From the NCBI GenBank assembly GCA_017470425.1, contig JAFUYT010000016.1, positions 1-64,000 of the forward strand: 64,000 nucleotides of DNA. Direction: 5' to 3'. The stretch comes from Bacteroidaceae bacterium. GTDB taxonomy: Bacteria > Bacteroidota > Bacteroidia > Bacteroidales > Bacteroidaceae. Each line of letters begins with the position of its first letter. Within the stretch, counting starts at the first letter, position 1. Both the position numbers and the translations under genes were made by a program. Positions 1-8,313 of this stretch are shown piece by piece. The notes under the pieces were generated by a model, which did not search any database, was not told the origin of the DNA, and worked only from the letters and a program-made list of their open reading frames with translations.

Positions 1-1
1 C

Positions 2-736
2 ATCAAGAAACAGATACTGAAACCCAAGGATCGGGAGAAGTCAGACAAGTTCTTCAACTATCCATATCAGGCTCTGGAAGAAGCAGTTGTCAATAGCCTA
101 TATCACAGAGACTGGACGATTCGTGAACCAGTTGAAATAACAGTTGAGCCTGAGCGCATATCCATTCTCAGTTTCTCAGGTCCCAACCACACTATTCCTA
201 TGGAGGCGGTACAAAAGGGTATGTCGCTACGTTCACGACGCTACCGTAACCGCAGACTGGGCGAGTTCTTGAAAGAGTTAGACCTTACAGAAGGCCGAGC
301 AACTGGCATCCCCACTATCCAGGAGGAACTTGAGGCGAACGGTTCACCTCAGGCTACAATCGGAACAGATGAGGAAAGAACTTACTTCCTTATCGACATC
401 CCATGTCACCCCTATTTCATCAATAAGGCAATAGCGATAGATACGATTGGCGTAAAAGATGGCGTAAAAAGTGGCGCAAAAGACGGTGATGTCACCAAAG
501 ATGTCACCAAAGATGTCACCAAAGAACTTACAGATAGGCAAAGAGTTATTATCGAAATGATCAGAGAAGATGCTTATGTGACAACTTATGAAATGTCACA
601 AAAGACAGGCGTTGTAACAAGAACCGTCAAACGTGACTTAGAATATCTGCAATCTGCAGGCATCATTATCCGTATAGGTGGACGTAAAGACGGACACTGG
701 GAGGTACTTATCAGCATAGAAGGTAGCAACAAGTAA
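2..736 (+). CDS. ATP-binding regulator with C-terminal winged helix (COG2865-like), 3' end
   Basis: The reading frame is open from base 2, so the gene starts before the window. The visible 244 residues begin inside a GHKL-type ATPase domain: the stretch ALEEAVVNSLYHRDW (bases 68-112) is a typical N-box of the HATPase_c_4 domain found after AlbA_2/Schlafen-like domains. A charged linker with repeated VKDG and DVTK units follows, then a C-terminal winged helix (TDRQRVIIEMI...TRTVKRDLEYL) expected to bind DNA. These proteins are thought to act as transcriptional regulators or in genome defence; the role here is not shown. A strong hairpin terminator lies about 130 bases downstream. Confidence 0.8.
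   Translation: MKKQILKPKDREKSDKFFNYPYQALEEAVVNSLYHRDWTIREPVEITVEPERISILSFSGPNHTIPMEAVQKGMSLRSRRYRNRRLGEFLKELDLTEGRATGIPTIQEELEANGSPQATIGTDEERTYFLIDIPCHPYFINKAIAIDTIGVKDGVKSGAKDGDVTKDVTKDVTKELTDRQRVIIEMIREDAYVTTYEMSQKTGVVTRTVKRDLEYLQSAGIIIRIGGRKDGHWEVLISIEGSNK
488..523 (+). repeat. Three tandem 12-bp units encoding DVTK
   Basis: The unit GATGTCACCAAA occurs three times head to tail (488-499, 500-511, 512-523) in the linker between the ATPase and winged-helix domains. The length is a multiple of three, so copy-number changes would keep the frame and only alter the linker. Confidence 0.9.
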
Positions 737-868
737 ATGGCAATCTGCTGTTTTCCCGCTTATAAATCAGCATAAAAATAGTATCCTATTTGTACCACAA
801 CCTTGTAACTTACTGATATACAGCAGCGGTGAATTTTGAGGAGGTCAAGTAAGCGGCAGGCAGTACAG

Positions 869-912
869 AAAAGGAATCCGTGCAACCAGAGGTTGCACGG
901 ATTCCTTTTTTC
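869..912. terminator. Bidirectional intrinsic terminator
   Basis: A 19-bp perfect stem (869-887 with 891-909) closes an AGA loop and is flanked by T-rich sequence on the plus side and A-rich sequence on the other. It sits between two convergent genes, the ATPase-winged-helix gene and the AraC-type gene, and can stop both. Confidence 0.9.
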
Positions 913-916
913 TTAC

Positions 917-1261
917 TTACTGGGAATCGCGTGATCTGCGAGCCTCGCCAGGCGTGATTCCAAATTTCTTCTTGAAGGTGGCCGAGAAATGGGAGACATT
1001 CTTAAAGCCCACATCGAAGCACACATCTGAAACACGCCGTCCCCGCTTGAGCAATTCCACGGATGCGCGCAGTCGTCGGTCCGTCAGCCAGCGCTCAGGC
1101 GACAGCTCGCTCATCTTCTTGAAATCTCGCTTAAAAGTAGATAGGCTGCGCCCTGATGCACTGGCGAACTCACTCATAGACATATCGCACCTGAAGTTCT
1201 TCTCCATGAAGTCCTGCAGGTCGATTTTCTGGGATTGGTGGTTGAGCATTGAGTCGGCCAT
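917..1261 (-). CDS. Short AraC-family DNA-binding protein
   Basis: A 114-residue protein made almost only of the AraC/XylS DNA-binding domain: two helix-turn-helix segments (MSEFASASGRSLSTFKRDF and VSDVCFDVGFKNVSHFSATF) and the usual ending KKFGITPGEARR. The typical N-terminal ligand-binding domain of full-length members (about 270-300 aa) is absent. I chose the ATG at 1261 because a TATCTTTG -7 box lies at 1325-1332, so a frame extension to 1348 would begin upstream of transcription. The gene is divergent from rhaM; local regulation of rhaM is possible but only inferred. Confidence 0.8.
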   Translation of the reverse strand: MADSMLNHQSQKIDLQDFMEKNFRCDMSMSEFASASGRSLSTFKRDFKKMSELSPERWLTDRRLRASVELLKRGRRVSDVCFDVGFKNVSHFSATFKKKFGITPGEARRSRDSQ

Positions 1262-1324
1262 ATTGATCGGGTGTCTCTGATGAATATTGGGTGACACAGG
1301 AGGGGAGTGTCTCACCTTGCGCTG

Positions 1325-1332
1325 CAAAGATA
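1325..1332 (-). promoter_or_regulatory. Bacteroidetes -7 box for the AraC-type gene
   Basis: Reads TATCTTTG on the minus strand, matching the TAnnTTTG consensus. A convincing -33 element was not seen. Confidence 0.6.
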
Positions 1333-1479
1333 CACGATTCAAAAGCACCCGCGTTTGTTTTACGGGTCAATTTTGTGTTTGGGCACGTTTTTATGATGAA
1401 AATGTGTAGTTTAGGGGCTTTTGGAAACATTTTACAAAGAAAAAAGGCAAAGAAAAGGGACTGTTTCACGGAAAATCAT

Positions 1480-1487
1480 TACCTTTG
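1480..1487 (+). promoter_or_regulatory. Bacteroidetes -7 box for rhaM
   Basis: TACCTTTG, 30 bases before the rhaM start codon. It shows that an in-frame upstream start at 1485 cannot be used. Confidence 0.65.
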
Positions 1488-1517
1488 CGGGCAAACAGAC
1501 GATATAAATTCAAGTCT

Positions 1518-1832
1518 ATGAAACGTTTTGCTTTTAAAATGTTCCTCAAGCCGGGGTGCGAGGAGGAATACGAGCGGCGTCACGCCGCACTGTGGCCAGA
1601 GCTGAAAAAAGGAATCAAGGAGGCTGGCGTAGGCAACTACAGCATCTACTGGGACCGCGACACGAACATCCTCTTCGGCTACCAGGAGATTGAGGGTGAG
1701 CAGAGCTCACAGGACATGGGTGCCGACGAGACGACCAAGAAATGGTGGGCTTACATGAAGGATATCATGGAGACCAACCCCGACAACAGTCCTGTCACCA
1801 TCCCCATCCGGGAGGTGTTCCACCTGGATTAA
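1518..1832 (+). CDS. rhaM: L-rhamnose mutarotase
   Basis: 104 residues, exactly the length of the E. coli enzyme, which interconverts the alpha and beta anomers of L-rhamnose. His22 (in RRHAALWPEL) and Tyr41 (in GNYSIYWD) fall at the same positions as the E. coli active-site residues, and the paired tryptophans of KKWWAYM are present. The start at 1518 follows the -7 box at 1480-1487. No other rhamnose genes are nearby; only the divergent AraC-type regulator suggests control by a sugar. The gene converges with the ABC ATPase gene, with 15 bases between their ends and no visible terminator. Confidence 0.93.
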   Translation: MKRFAFKMFLKPGCEEEYERRHAALWPELKKGIKEAGVGNYSIYWDRDTNILFGYQEIEGEQSSQDMGADETTKKWWAYMKDIMETNPDNSPVTIPIREVFHLD

Positions 1833-1847
1833 TGACAGGAACTTTCC

Positions 1848-2660
1848 TCACGTATTTCCGCCCACCGGCGTGCTCACCTTGAAGCGGAGCTCGCGGGCAT
1901 CGAAGGTGATGCCCGGCCCCGAGAAGAAATGAGGGAGGGCGCCGCTGGCGGCCAGCTCGGCGGGAGAGCCTATGAGGAGACTCCCGTGAGCGACGTTGTC
2001 ATCTTCCTTGCGCATCAGCCAGAGCCGGTCAGCCGTTTGCAAGGCCAGCTCCACATCGTGGGTGGAGAGGAAGATGGTCTTTTGCATCTCATGGGACAGG
2101 CGCCGCAGCAACAACATCGTCTCGACCTTCGAGGGGAAGTCCAGGAATGCCGTGGGCTCATCGAGGAAGATGACGGGTGTCTGCTGTGCCAGTGCCTTGG
2201 CGATCATCACCTTCTGACGTTCGCCGTCAGAGAGCGTGTGGATCATCCGGTGGGTCAGTGGTGCGATGCCCACCTGGCTGATGGCCTCGTCAATGGCTGT
2301 TTCATCGGCCGCCTCCAGTTTCCCCCAGAAGCCAGTGTAGGGACTGCGCCCCATCGCAATCATCTCGCGCACGCGCATACCTCTTATATTAGGGCGTTCC
2401 GTGAGGACGACACCGATGCGAGTGGCCAGCTCCTGGGCAGAGAATGTCGCCAGGGACTGGCCATCCAACAAGATGTCACCCGCCAAAGGCGGCTGGAAGG
2501 CAGAGAGGGTGCGCAGCAGCGTACTCTTCCCCGCCCCATTAGGCCCCAGCAGGCAGGTGAAGTCACCTGCCTGCAGATGGGCTGAGATGTCGCGGGCTAC
2601 CACCCGCAGCCCGTGGCGGGTGCGGTAGCCGGTGGTGAGATGTTGCAGCTGGATGTCCAC
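1848..2660 (-). CDS. FecE/BtuD-type ABC transporter ATP-binding protein
   Basis: 270 residues with all ABC ATPase signatures: Walker A GPNGAGKST (residues 39-47), Q-loop region, signature LSDGERQKV, Walker B VIFLDEP and the H-loop STHD. Best fit is the subunit energising uptake of iron-siderophore, heme or cobalamin complexes across the inner membrane. It starts with GTG, 19 bases after the stop of the GH20 gene, so the two are probably co-transcribed. No permease (FecCD/BtuC) or binding protein is adjacent, so it either serves a transporter encoded elsewhere or has lost its partners. Confidence 0.88.
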   Translation of the reverse strand: MDIQLQHLTTGYRTRHGLRVVARDISAHLQAGDFTCLLGPNGAGKSTLLRTLSAFQPPLAGDILLDGQSLATFSAQELATRIGVVLTERPNIRGMRVREMIAMGRSPYTGFWGKLEAADETAIDEAISQVGIAPLTHRMIHTLSDGERQKVMIAKALAQQTPVIFLDEPTAFLDFPSKVETMLLLRRLSHEMQKTIFLSTHDVELALQTADRLWLMRKEDDNVAHGSLLIGSPAELAASGALPHFFSGPGITFDARELRFKVSTPVGGNT

Positions 2661-2679
2661 GGCGGAAGGGGCTACTCGC

Positions 2680-4422
2680 TTATTCTATCTGATGGCAGTA
2701 GTTGACGCCGAGGCGGTCGTACAGCTTGAGCATCCGGGGCAGGCGAGCCTTGAAGTTCTCGAAGTCCTTCTGCTCGGAACGGCACCACTGCACCTCGCTG
2801 ATGGCGTCCAGACGCGGCAGGAGCATATAGAACACGTGCTCAGGATAGCCGACGTACTCGCACCAGAGGTTCACCTGCGGGCCGAGGATGTATTTCTGCT
2901 CCTCGTCGGAAAGCTGGTCGGGGATGAGGGGCTCGAAACCATAGACCTTCGAGACAGGAAGGTAGCCGCCGATGCCGAGGGGCTGTCCCCACTGGTCCTT
3001 GAGCTGGTAGTAATCAATGTAGCAGTAGTCCGTGGGGGTCATGATGACACGGTGGTGCTGCCGGGCCGCTTCGATGCCGCCGTTGATGCCACGCCAGCTC
3101 ATGACGATGCCACCCTCGGTGAGTCCGCCCTCAAGCACTTCGTCCCATCCGATCATGTCGCGTCCGCGCTCCTTCAGGAACTGCTCCATCTCGTGGTTGA
3201 TCCACGTCTGCAGCTGGTTCTCGATGCTGTGCTTGCCGTCGTCCTTCAATCCCAGCTCCCGGGCCTTGGCCTGACACTTGGGGCAGTTCTTCCAACGCGA
3301 CTTGGGACACTCGTCGCCACCGATGTGGATATACTTGGAGGGGAACACATCGCAGAGCTCGCCGAAGACAGTCTTCAGGAAGGTCATCGTCTCGGGATTA
3401 CCCGCGCAGAGCACCTCGTGGCTCACGCCCCACTGTTCCCATACGGGATAGGGGCCGCCCGTGCAACCGAGGTTCGGATAGACGTGCAGGGCCCCCATCA
3501 TGTGACCCGGCATGTCGATCTCGGGAATCACGTTGATGTAGCGTTCTGCAGCGTAGTTCACGATCTCACGACACTGCTCCTGGGTGTAGTAGCCGCCGTA
3601 GCGCTGACCGTCATAGATGCCGCTGTTGCGCCCCAGCACCGTCTGGTTTCTCACACTACCCTTCTTGGCCAGCTCGGGCAGCGCCTTCACCTCGAAGCGC
3701 CATCCCTGGTCTTCGGTGAAATGCCAGTGGAACTGGTTGCAGCCGTGCAGGGCCATCAGGTCCAGATATGTCTTGATGGTCTCGACGGAGAAGAAGTGGC
3801 GCGCGCAGTCGAGGTGGGCGCCGCGATAGACGAAGCGGGGCTCATCCTGGATCTGCACGTAGGGGAAGAATAGACCCTCTTCCCGCTCCCCCGTTAGGGA
3901 GAGAGCCTCACTGCGTTCGTTTGCTGCACGCAGCTCCTCCCCTCCCTGACGGGAGGAGGTGGGTCTGATGGGCAGGCTCTTGCGCAGGGTCTGTGCTGCG
4001 CGGAAGAAGCCTATGGGCTGGCGGGCCTGAATGAGGATGCCGCTCTTGTCGATGGTGATAGCGTAGGCTTCCTGCTGCTGTTCCGTGAGCGCGGGAGCCT
4101 GGGTTCCCTTCTTGTTCTTCTTGGCTTTCTTGTCTGCCGGGAATCCCAGCACCAGCCGAATGGCAGCCTTCTTGTCCTGCGGTGTCATCTGGAGATGGAC
4201 ACCCGTCAGCTCCTCCACCCAGCGGTGCAGGAACTGCGCATTGCGTGCGACCTCCGGGTTGCCGGCATCGTAGGCGATGCCCATGCCCGATTGCAGAATG
4301 AAGAACTGGCTGTCATCGACCGTCACGCTCTTGGGCTGCGGGATGATGCCGTAGTCGGCGCGCTGCGCGTGCAGGAGGAGCGGAGCGCAGAGCAAGAGGA
4401 AACTAAAGAGGATCTTTTTCAT
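2680..4422 (-). CDS. Exported GH20 beta-N-acetylhexosaminidase
   Basis: 580 residues. A signal peptide (MKKILFSFLLLCAPLLLHAQ) is followed by the GH20 N-terminal alpha/beta domain and the catalytic barrel. HIGGDE carries the catalytic Asp-Glu pair (about Asp370-Glu371). GH20 enzymes release terminal GlcNAc or GalNAc from glycans by substrate-assisted catalysis; in Bacteroidales they act on mucin and glycoprotein glycans in the periplasm or at the surface. I chose the start at 4422 because it begins the signal peptide and lies just after a TATCTTTG -7 box (4454-4461). Residues about 153-184 are an odd Arg/Glu-rich insert between the two domains, coming from a 96-bp palindromic element. Confidence 0.92.
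   Translation of the reverse strand: MKKILFSFLLLCAPLLLHAQRADYGIIPQPKSVTVDDSQFFILQSGMGIAYDAGNPEVARNAQFLHRWVEELTGVHLQMTPQDKKAAIRLVLGFPADKKAKKNKKGTQAPALTEQQQEAYAITIDKSGILIQARQPIGFFRAAQTLRKSLPIRPTSSRQGGEELRAANERSEALSLTGEREEGLFFPYVQIQDEPRFVYRGAHLDCARHFFSVETIKTYLDLMALHGCNQFHWHFTEDQGWRFEVKALPELAKKGSVRNQTVLGRNSGIYDGQRYGGYYTQEQCREIVNYAAERYINVIPEIDMPGHMMGALHVYPNLGCTGGPYPVWEQWGVSHEVLCAGNPETMTFLKTVFGELCDVFPSKYIHIGGDECPKSRWKNCPKCQAKARELGLKDDGKHSIENQLQTWINHEMEQFLKERGRDMIGWDEVLEGGLTEGGIVMSWRGINGGIEAARQHHRVIMTPTDYCYIDYYQLKDQWGQPLGIGGYLPVSKVYGFEPLIPDQLSDEEQKYILGPQVNLWCEYVGYPEHVFYMLLPRLDAISEVQWCRSEQKDFENFKARLPRMLKLYDRLGVNYCHQIE
3871..3966. repeat. In-frame palindromic element inside the GH20 gene
   Basis: A 96-bp (32-codon) G/C-rich segment bounded by imperfect inverted ends (TAGACCC... 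and ...GGGTCTA-like) with inner inverted arms rich in CTCCC/GGGAG. It encodes a linker with no family counterpart between the GH20 domains. Its 3965-side half closely matches the insert in the M16 peptidase gene (shared core ACGGG-GG-GGTGGGTC). Confidence 0.65.
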
Positions 4423-4453
4423 CGTGAGGAAAGTTTTAAAAGGTTTTGCGTGG

Positions 4454-4461
4454 CAAAGATA
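4454..4461 (-). promoter_or_regulatory. -7 box of the GH20-ABC ATPase unit
   Basis: TATCTTTG on the minus strand with a TTG about 22 bases upstream; the GH20 start lies 31 bases downstream. Confidence 0.7.
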
Positions 4462-4518
4462 AGGAATCTTTTTGATACAGCAGCAAGAAGACGGCATAAA
4501 TATTGTCTGAAGACAGAA

Positions 4519-4554
4519 ATCCCCGCCGGAAAGCGTGTACTTTCCGGCAGGGAT
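4519..4554 (-). terminator. Intrinsic terminator after the membrane-protein gene
   Basis: A 15-bp stem with one G-T pair (4519-4533 with 4540-4554) and a 6-base loop, followed on the minus strand by a short T-rich stretch. It ends the 5576-4599 unit. Confidence 0.75.
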
Positions 4555-4598
4555 ATGATCAATCGGCTTGCAGCTGACGGGCTGCAATCACTTGTGAC

Positions 4599-5300
4599 TT
4601 ATTCGACTTCCACGTAGTCACCCGTAGGCTCATCGCATGCGTTGAGCACGAAGAAGGAGACGATGAACATGAACTCCGTCACAACCTCTGCAAAGAAGAC
4701 GCCCACGAAGCAGGCGCAGACGCCCAACAGGGCTATGCCCACCATCGTGAGGCCCATGAGGAAGAGATCCCAGAAGGTGCCACGGGTAATCTCCCAAGAG
4801 CGCTTGAAGGCCTCCGTGAAGGAAGCACCCTGCGTGGCTGCGAGCAGCGGAGCATACCACAGGCGAACACCAATCCAGATACCAGGAAGGATGCAAAGGC
4901 AGGTACCGATACCCACGATGATGCCGTAGCAGAGCTCCACGCAGAAGAAGATAGCCAGCTGGTTGAAATCCACCTTGAACGCCTCGCTGAGTGACTCATA
5001 GGGACGGCCGTTCTTGTAGGCGTTGACATAGAGGTTCAGCAGGACATAGCCCAGATAGACAATCAGCAGAGCGGCAATGATGCCTTTCACCGGATTGAAG
5101 GAGATGGCGGTGGCGTAGGCCTCCATGAGGGCGGCATTGTCGCCGAGGCTGGCAGCCTCCATGAGAGAGTCGGTATCTACATCGACCAGGAAATTACTCA
5201 GGATGCTGTTGAAGATGGACAGCAGCACAAACAGGGGCCAGTGTTTTACGGCGAGGTCCCACGCGCGGGAGACGATGTCTCCGATGACGATTTTCTTCAT
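4599..5300 (-). CDS. Multi-pass membrane protein of unknown function
   Basis: 233 residues with about five or six hydrophobic helices (near residues 20-38, 75-94, 115-148 and 170-220) and an acidic C-terminus. Small-residue-rich, conserved-looking stretches such as CILPGIWIGVRLWYAP resemble the DUF975/YciC-like membrane families. No catalytic motif is visible. It begins 24 bases after the DUF2752 gene, and the two share the promoter at 5618-5625 and the terminator at 4519-4554. A function cannot be given. Confidence 0.75.
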   Translation of the reverse strand: MKKIVIGDIVSRAWDLAVKHWPLFVLLSIFNSILSNFLVDVDTDSLMEAASLGDNAALMEAYATAISFNPVKGIIAALLIVYLGYVLLNLYVNAYKNGRPYESLSEAFKVDFNQLAIFFCVELCYGIIVGIGTCLCILPGIWIGVRLWYAPLLAATQGASFTEAFKRSWEITRGTFWDLFLMGLTMVGIALLGVCACFVGVFFAEVVTEFMFIVSFFVLNACDEPTGDYVEVE

Positions 5301-5324
5301 ATTTTTTATTTTAGGGGTTATTAT

Positions 5325-5576
5325 TTAGCAGATGGGCAACAGATTGCGGACGATGCCCCAGGCAAGGGCGACGCAGAGCATCACAAAGGCGGCTTGCGAC
5401 GAGAACGCGCGGCGCCACAGCCACCACGCCCCCGCAAGGGGTACTCCGAGGAACAAGCCCGGATTCAGCCAGAAGGCTTCAGCCACCTGCCCATGCAGGA
5501 GAGCCAGCGCCATACGCTGGGCACCGCAGAAAGGGCAGTCGAGACCCGTAAGCCAATGGAAGGGGCAGATCAGCAT
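5325..5576 (-). CDS. DUF2752 small membrane protein
   Basis: 83 residues. The pattern CPFHWLTGLDCPFCGAQRM near the N-terminus, then LLHGQVAEAFWLNPGL and two hydrophobic helices, is the DUF2752 signature (paired cysteines followed by an Asn-Pro motif). The function is unknown. It is the first gene of a two-gene unit with the downstream membrane protein. Confidence 0.85.
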   Translation of the reverse strand: MLICPFHWLTGLDCPFCGAQRMALALLHGQVAEAFWLNPGLFLGVPLAGAWWLWRRAFSSQAAFVMLCVALAWGIVRNLLPIC

Positions 5577-5617
5577 GTCAAGATGTCAAAGGGTTATCAT
5601 TCTCGTGATTTCCTGTG

Positions 5618-5625
5618 CAAAGTTA
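5618..5625 (-). promoter_or_regulatory. -7 box of the DUF2752 unit
   Basis: TAACTTTG on the minus strand, 42 bases before the start at 5576. Confidence 0.55.
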
Positions 5626-5686
5626 CACGAAATTGTCCAAACAGCCAAAACACAGCGCCGAAATCTGTCAAAAGACTTTCAAAAGT

Positions 5687-6397
5687 TTATTTCTCGTCAA
5701 AAGGCAGGAGGGAGAAGCGTTCGGGGAGAGCCGCCAGGAAACGGCGCGTGACCTCGAAGCTGCGGTCGGCCATCTCGTCCCAGAAGTTGAAGTACTGCTG
5801 GATGTGCTCGTCGGCTCCGGGCGTGTCACTGAGGACGCGGAAGCTGACGAAGGGCGTCTGCAGCAGGAAGCACGTCTGTGCGATGGCCGCGCTCTCCATA
5901 TCCACCGCCAGCGCCTCCGGGAACTGCGCCTTGATGGCATCCAGCTGGGCGCGGTCACTGATGAACTGGTCGCCAGAGCAGATGAGGCCGGGCTTGACGG
6001 GAAATGGAGAATTCAATGCTGCCTCCACGAGCTCCTGCTCCGCACGGAAGCGGGCGGGGAGACCCTGCACCTGACCAGGCTCGCAGCCGGGGATGCTGAC
6101 ATCGTGGTAGGCCACCTGCGTGCTCACCACGACATCCATCACGTGAAGACCGGCATCAATGCCGCCGGCACATCCCGTGGAAATGACACAGTCGGGGGCA
6201 TAGCGACGGATGAGGGTGGCGGTGCCAACGGCAGCGTTGACCTTCCCGATACCGCATTGCAGAAGGATGAGGGTGTTGTTGCCGAGGCGCCCGCAGACGA
6301 AGTTGTAGCGGCCGTCCTGTTCCGTGTGTGCATCGGCCAGCAGCACCGTGAGCTGTTCGTGCTCTTTCGTCATGGCCGAGAGGATTCCGATTTTCAT
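5687..6397 (-). CDS. mtnN: 5'-methylthioadenosine/S-adenosylhomocysteine nucleosidase
   Basis: 236 residues, normal for this family. The enzyme cleaves MTA and SAH to adenine plus the thioribosyl sugar, recycling methionine and removing an inhibitor of methyl transfer. Glu12 (MTKEHEQL) matches the catalytic acid of E. coli MTAN. The phosphorylase-fold core GIGKVNAA...TGCAGG, the VDMESAAIAQ substrate loop and the catalytic Asp in RVLSDTPG are all present. It has its own -7 box (6433-6440) and appears monocistronic. Confidence 0.95.
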   Translation of the reverse strand: MKIGILSAMTKEHEQLTVLLADAHTEQDGRYNFVCGRLGNNTLILLQCGIGKVNAAVGTATLIRRYAPDCVISTGCAGGIDAGLHVMDVVVSTQVAYHDVSIPGCEPGQVQGLPARFRAEQELVEAALNSPFPVKPGLICSGDQFISDRAQLDAIKAQFPEALAVDMESAAIAQTCFLLQTPFVSFRVLSDTPGADEHIQQYFNFWDEMADRSFEVTRRFLAALPERFSLLPFDEK

Positions 6398-6432
6398 AAG
6401 TTTGTCTTGTCCTTGAAGGGTTGATTTGGGTG

Positions 6433-6440
6433 CAAATATA
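6433..6440 (-). promoter_or_regulatory. -7 box for mtnN
   Basis: TATATTTG on the minus strand, 36 bases upstream of the mtnN start. Confidence 0.6.
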
Positions 6441-6588
6441 GATAAATGTAGCGAAATATAAGCCAGTCCGATAAAGAATTTAAGTTTTCTTTAGAGGAAA
6501 GGTACAATAAAATGCCGCGAAAGACGAAAAAAAGAAGCGGAAAAATAAAAATACCGCGCTTTTGGCGGGCTTTTCAGAAAAAAGCACT

Positions 6589-6596
6589 ATCTTTGC
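6589..6596 (+). promoter_or_regulatory. -7 box for the nucleoside kinase gene
   Basis: TATCTTTG, 24 bases before the ATG at 6621; a TTTG at 6561-6564 is a possible but distant -33 element. Confidence 0.65.
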
Positions 6597-6620
6597 GCAA
6601 CCTTTAACCGCGATTGCCTT

Positions 6621-8300
6621 ATGCTCCAGATTCGTTGCAAGAACAACGGCGTCACGAAGAGTTTCCCCGAGGGTGCTTCTTTGTTAGATGTCTATCAAGA
6701 GTTTGCTGAAGATCTCCGGATGGAGTTCCCCGTCATCTCTGCCAAAGTGAATAACACCTCGCAAGGTCTCAAGTTCAGACTCTTCCAGAACCGCGATGTG
6801 GAGTTCCTGGATGCCCGCTCCGGCTCGGGACACCGCGTCTATGTGCGCTCGCTGTGCTTCGTCCTCTACAAGGCGGCCACCGACCTCTTCCCCGGCAGCA
6901 AGCTCTTCATCGAGCATCCGCTGTCACGCGGCTACTACTGCAACTTCAAGAAACGCGGCGGCGAGGCGCTCAGCGAGCCTGATGTGCAGCGCATCTGCGA
7001 GCGGATGCAGGAGATCATACGCCTCGACATGCCCTTCCGCCGCTTCGAGGCCACCACGGAAGAGGCCGTGCGCGTCTTCACCGAACGGGGCTTCACCGAC
7101 AAGGTCAAGCTCTTCGAGACCAGCGGACAGATCTACACCGATTATTATATGCTGGGCGACACCGTCGATTACTACTACGGTCCCCTCGTGCCCTCGGCAG
7201 GCTACCTGCAGGTCTGGGGGCTGGAGCACTATCAGGACGGCCTGCTCCTGCGCGTTCCCGACAAGGAGAACCCCATGCAGCTGGCCCCCAAGGTGGAGCA
7301 GCCCCGCACCTACGCCATGTTCGCCGAGAAGGTGCGCTGGGACATCATCATGCGCCTCTCCAACGCCGGCGACGTGAACAAGGCGATTCTCAAGGGGCAC
7401 GCCTCGGAGCTCATCCAGGTGAGCGAGGCCCTGCAGGAGAAAAAGATCGTCAAGATTGCCGAGGAGATCGAGCAGCGCTTCTACGACCATGAGCATCCCG
7501 TGCGCCTCGTCCTCGTCACCGGTCCCTCCAGTTCCGGCAAGACCACCTTCTGTAAGCGCCTCTCCGTGCAGCTGATGGCATGTGGTCTGCGCCCCATGTC
7601 CTTCTCCACCGACGACTATTTCGTCAACCGCGTCGATACGCCCCGTCTGCCCGACGGCAGCTATGACTTCGACAACATCCGTGCCGTCGATTGCGAGCTT
7701 CTCGAAGACCACCTCACCCGCCTCATGGCAGGGGAGCGCGTCGAGGTGCCCGAATACAACTTCACAACCGGCAAACGCGAGTTCAACGGCAAGCGGCTCC
7801 GGATGCAGAACGACAGCATCCTGATCATCGAAGGCATCCACGCCCTCAACCCGCTGCTCACTGAGCGCATCGCCGACTCCATGAAGTTCCGCATCTTCAT
7901 CTCCGCCCTCACCAACGTCTCCCTCGACGACCATAACTGGATTCCCACGCAGGACAACCGCCTGCTACGCCGCATCATCCGCGACTACAACAAGGGAGCC
8001 TTCACTGCCCAGCAGACCATCAGCCAGTGGAAGAACGTCTGCGATGCCGAGGAACGCTGGATCCTGCCTTTCCAGGAGAACGCCGACGTGATGTTCAACT
8101 CGGCCTTGAACATCGAGTTCGCCGTCCTGCGCACCCACGCCGAGATCATCCTGGCCTCCGTGCCCCGCAACTGTCCCGAGTACAGCGAGGCACACCGTCT
8201 TCTGAAATTCATCCACTACTTCATCCCCATCAGCGACAAAGAGATACCGCCCACGTCCATCATGCGTGAGTTCGTAGGCGGCTCCAGTTTCAAATACTGA
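6621..8300 (+). CDS. Nucleoside (uridine-like) kinase with N-terminal TGS-type domain
   Basis: 559 residues. The first 60 resemble the TGS/ThrRS-like domain (ITV-type beta-grasp: VTKSFPEGASLLDVYQEF); the middle resembles the ThrRS second additional domain (IEHPLSRGYYCNF); the C-terminal third is a phosphoribulokinase/uridine kinase P-loop domain with Walker A GPSSSGKTT (residues 301-309), the DDYFV motif and IIEGIHALNP. This architecture is common in Bacteroidetes and Firmicutes and is usually annotated as nucleoside kinase; the true substrate is not established. The unit appears monocistronic and convergent with the phosphatase gene, with 13 bases between. Confidence 0.9.
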   Translation: MLQIRCKNNGVTKSFPEGASLLDVYQEFAEDLRMEFPVISAKVNNTSQGLKFRLFQNRDVEFLDARSGSGHRVYVRSLCFVLYKAATDLFPGSKLFIEHPLSRGYYCNFKKRGGEALSEPDVQRICERMQEIIRLDMPFRRFEATTEEAVRVFTERGFTDKVKLFETSGQIYTDYYMLGDTVDYYYGPLVPSAGYLQVWGLEHYQDGLLLRVPDKENPMQLAPKVEQPRTYAMFAEKVRWDIIMRLSNAGDVNKAILKGHASELIQVSEALQEKKIVKIAEEIEQRFYDHEHPVRLVLVTGPSSSGKTTFCKRLSVQLMACGLRPMSFSTDDYFVNRVDTPRLPDGSYDFDNIRAVDCELLEDHLTRLMAGERVEVPEYNFTTGKREFNGKRLRMQNDSILIIEGIHALNPLLTERIADSMKFRIFISALTNVSLDDHNWIPTQDNRLLRRIIRDYNKGAFTAQQTISQWKNVCDAEERWILPFQENADVMFNSALNIEFAVLRTHAEIILASVPRNCPEYSEAHRLLKFIHYFIPISDKEIPPTSIMREFVGGSSFKY

Positions 8301-8313
8301 TGCGGGAATCTTC

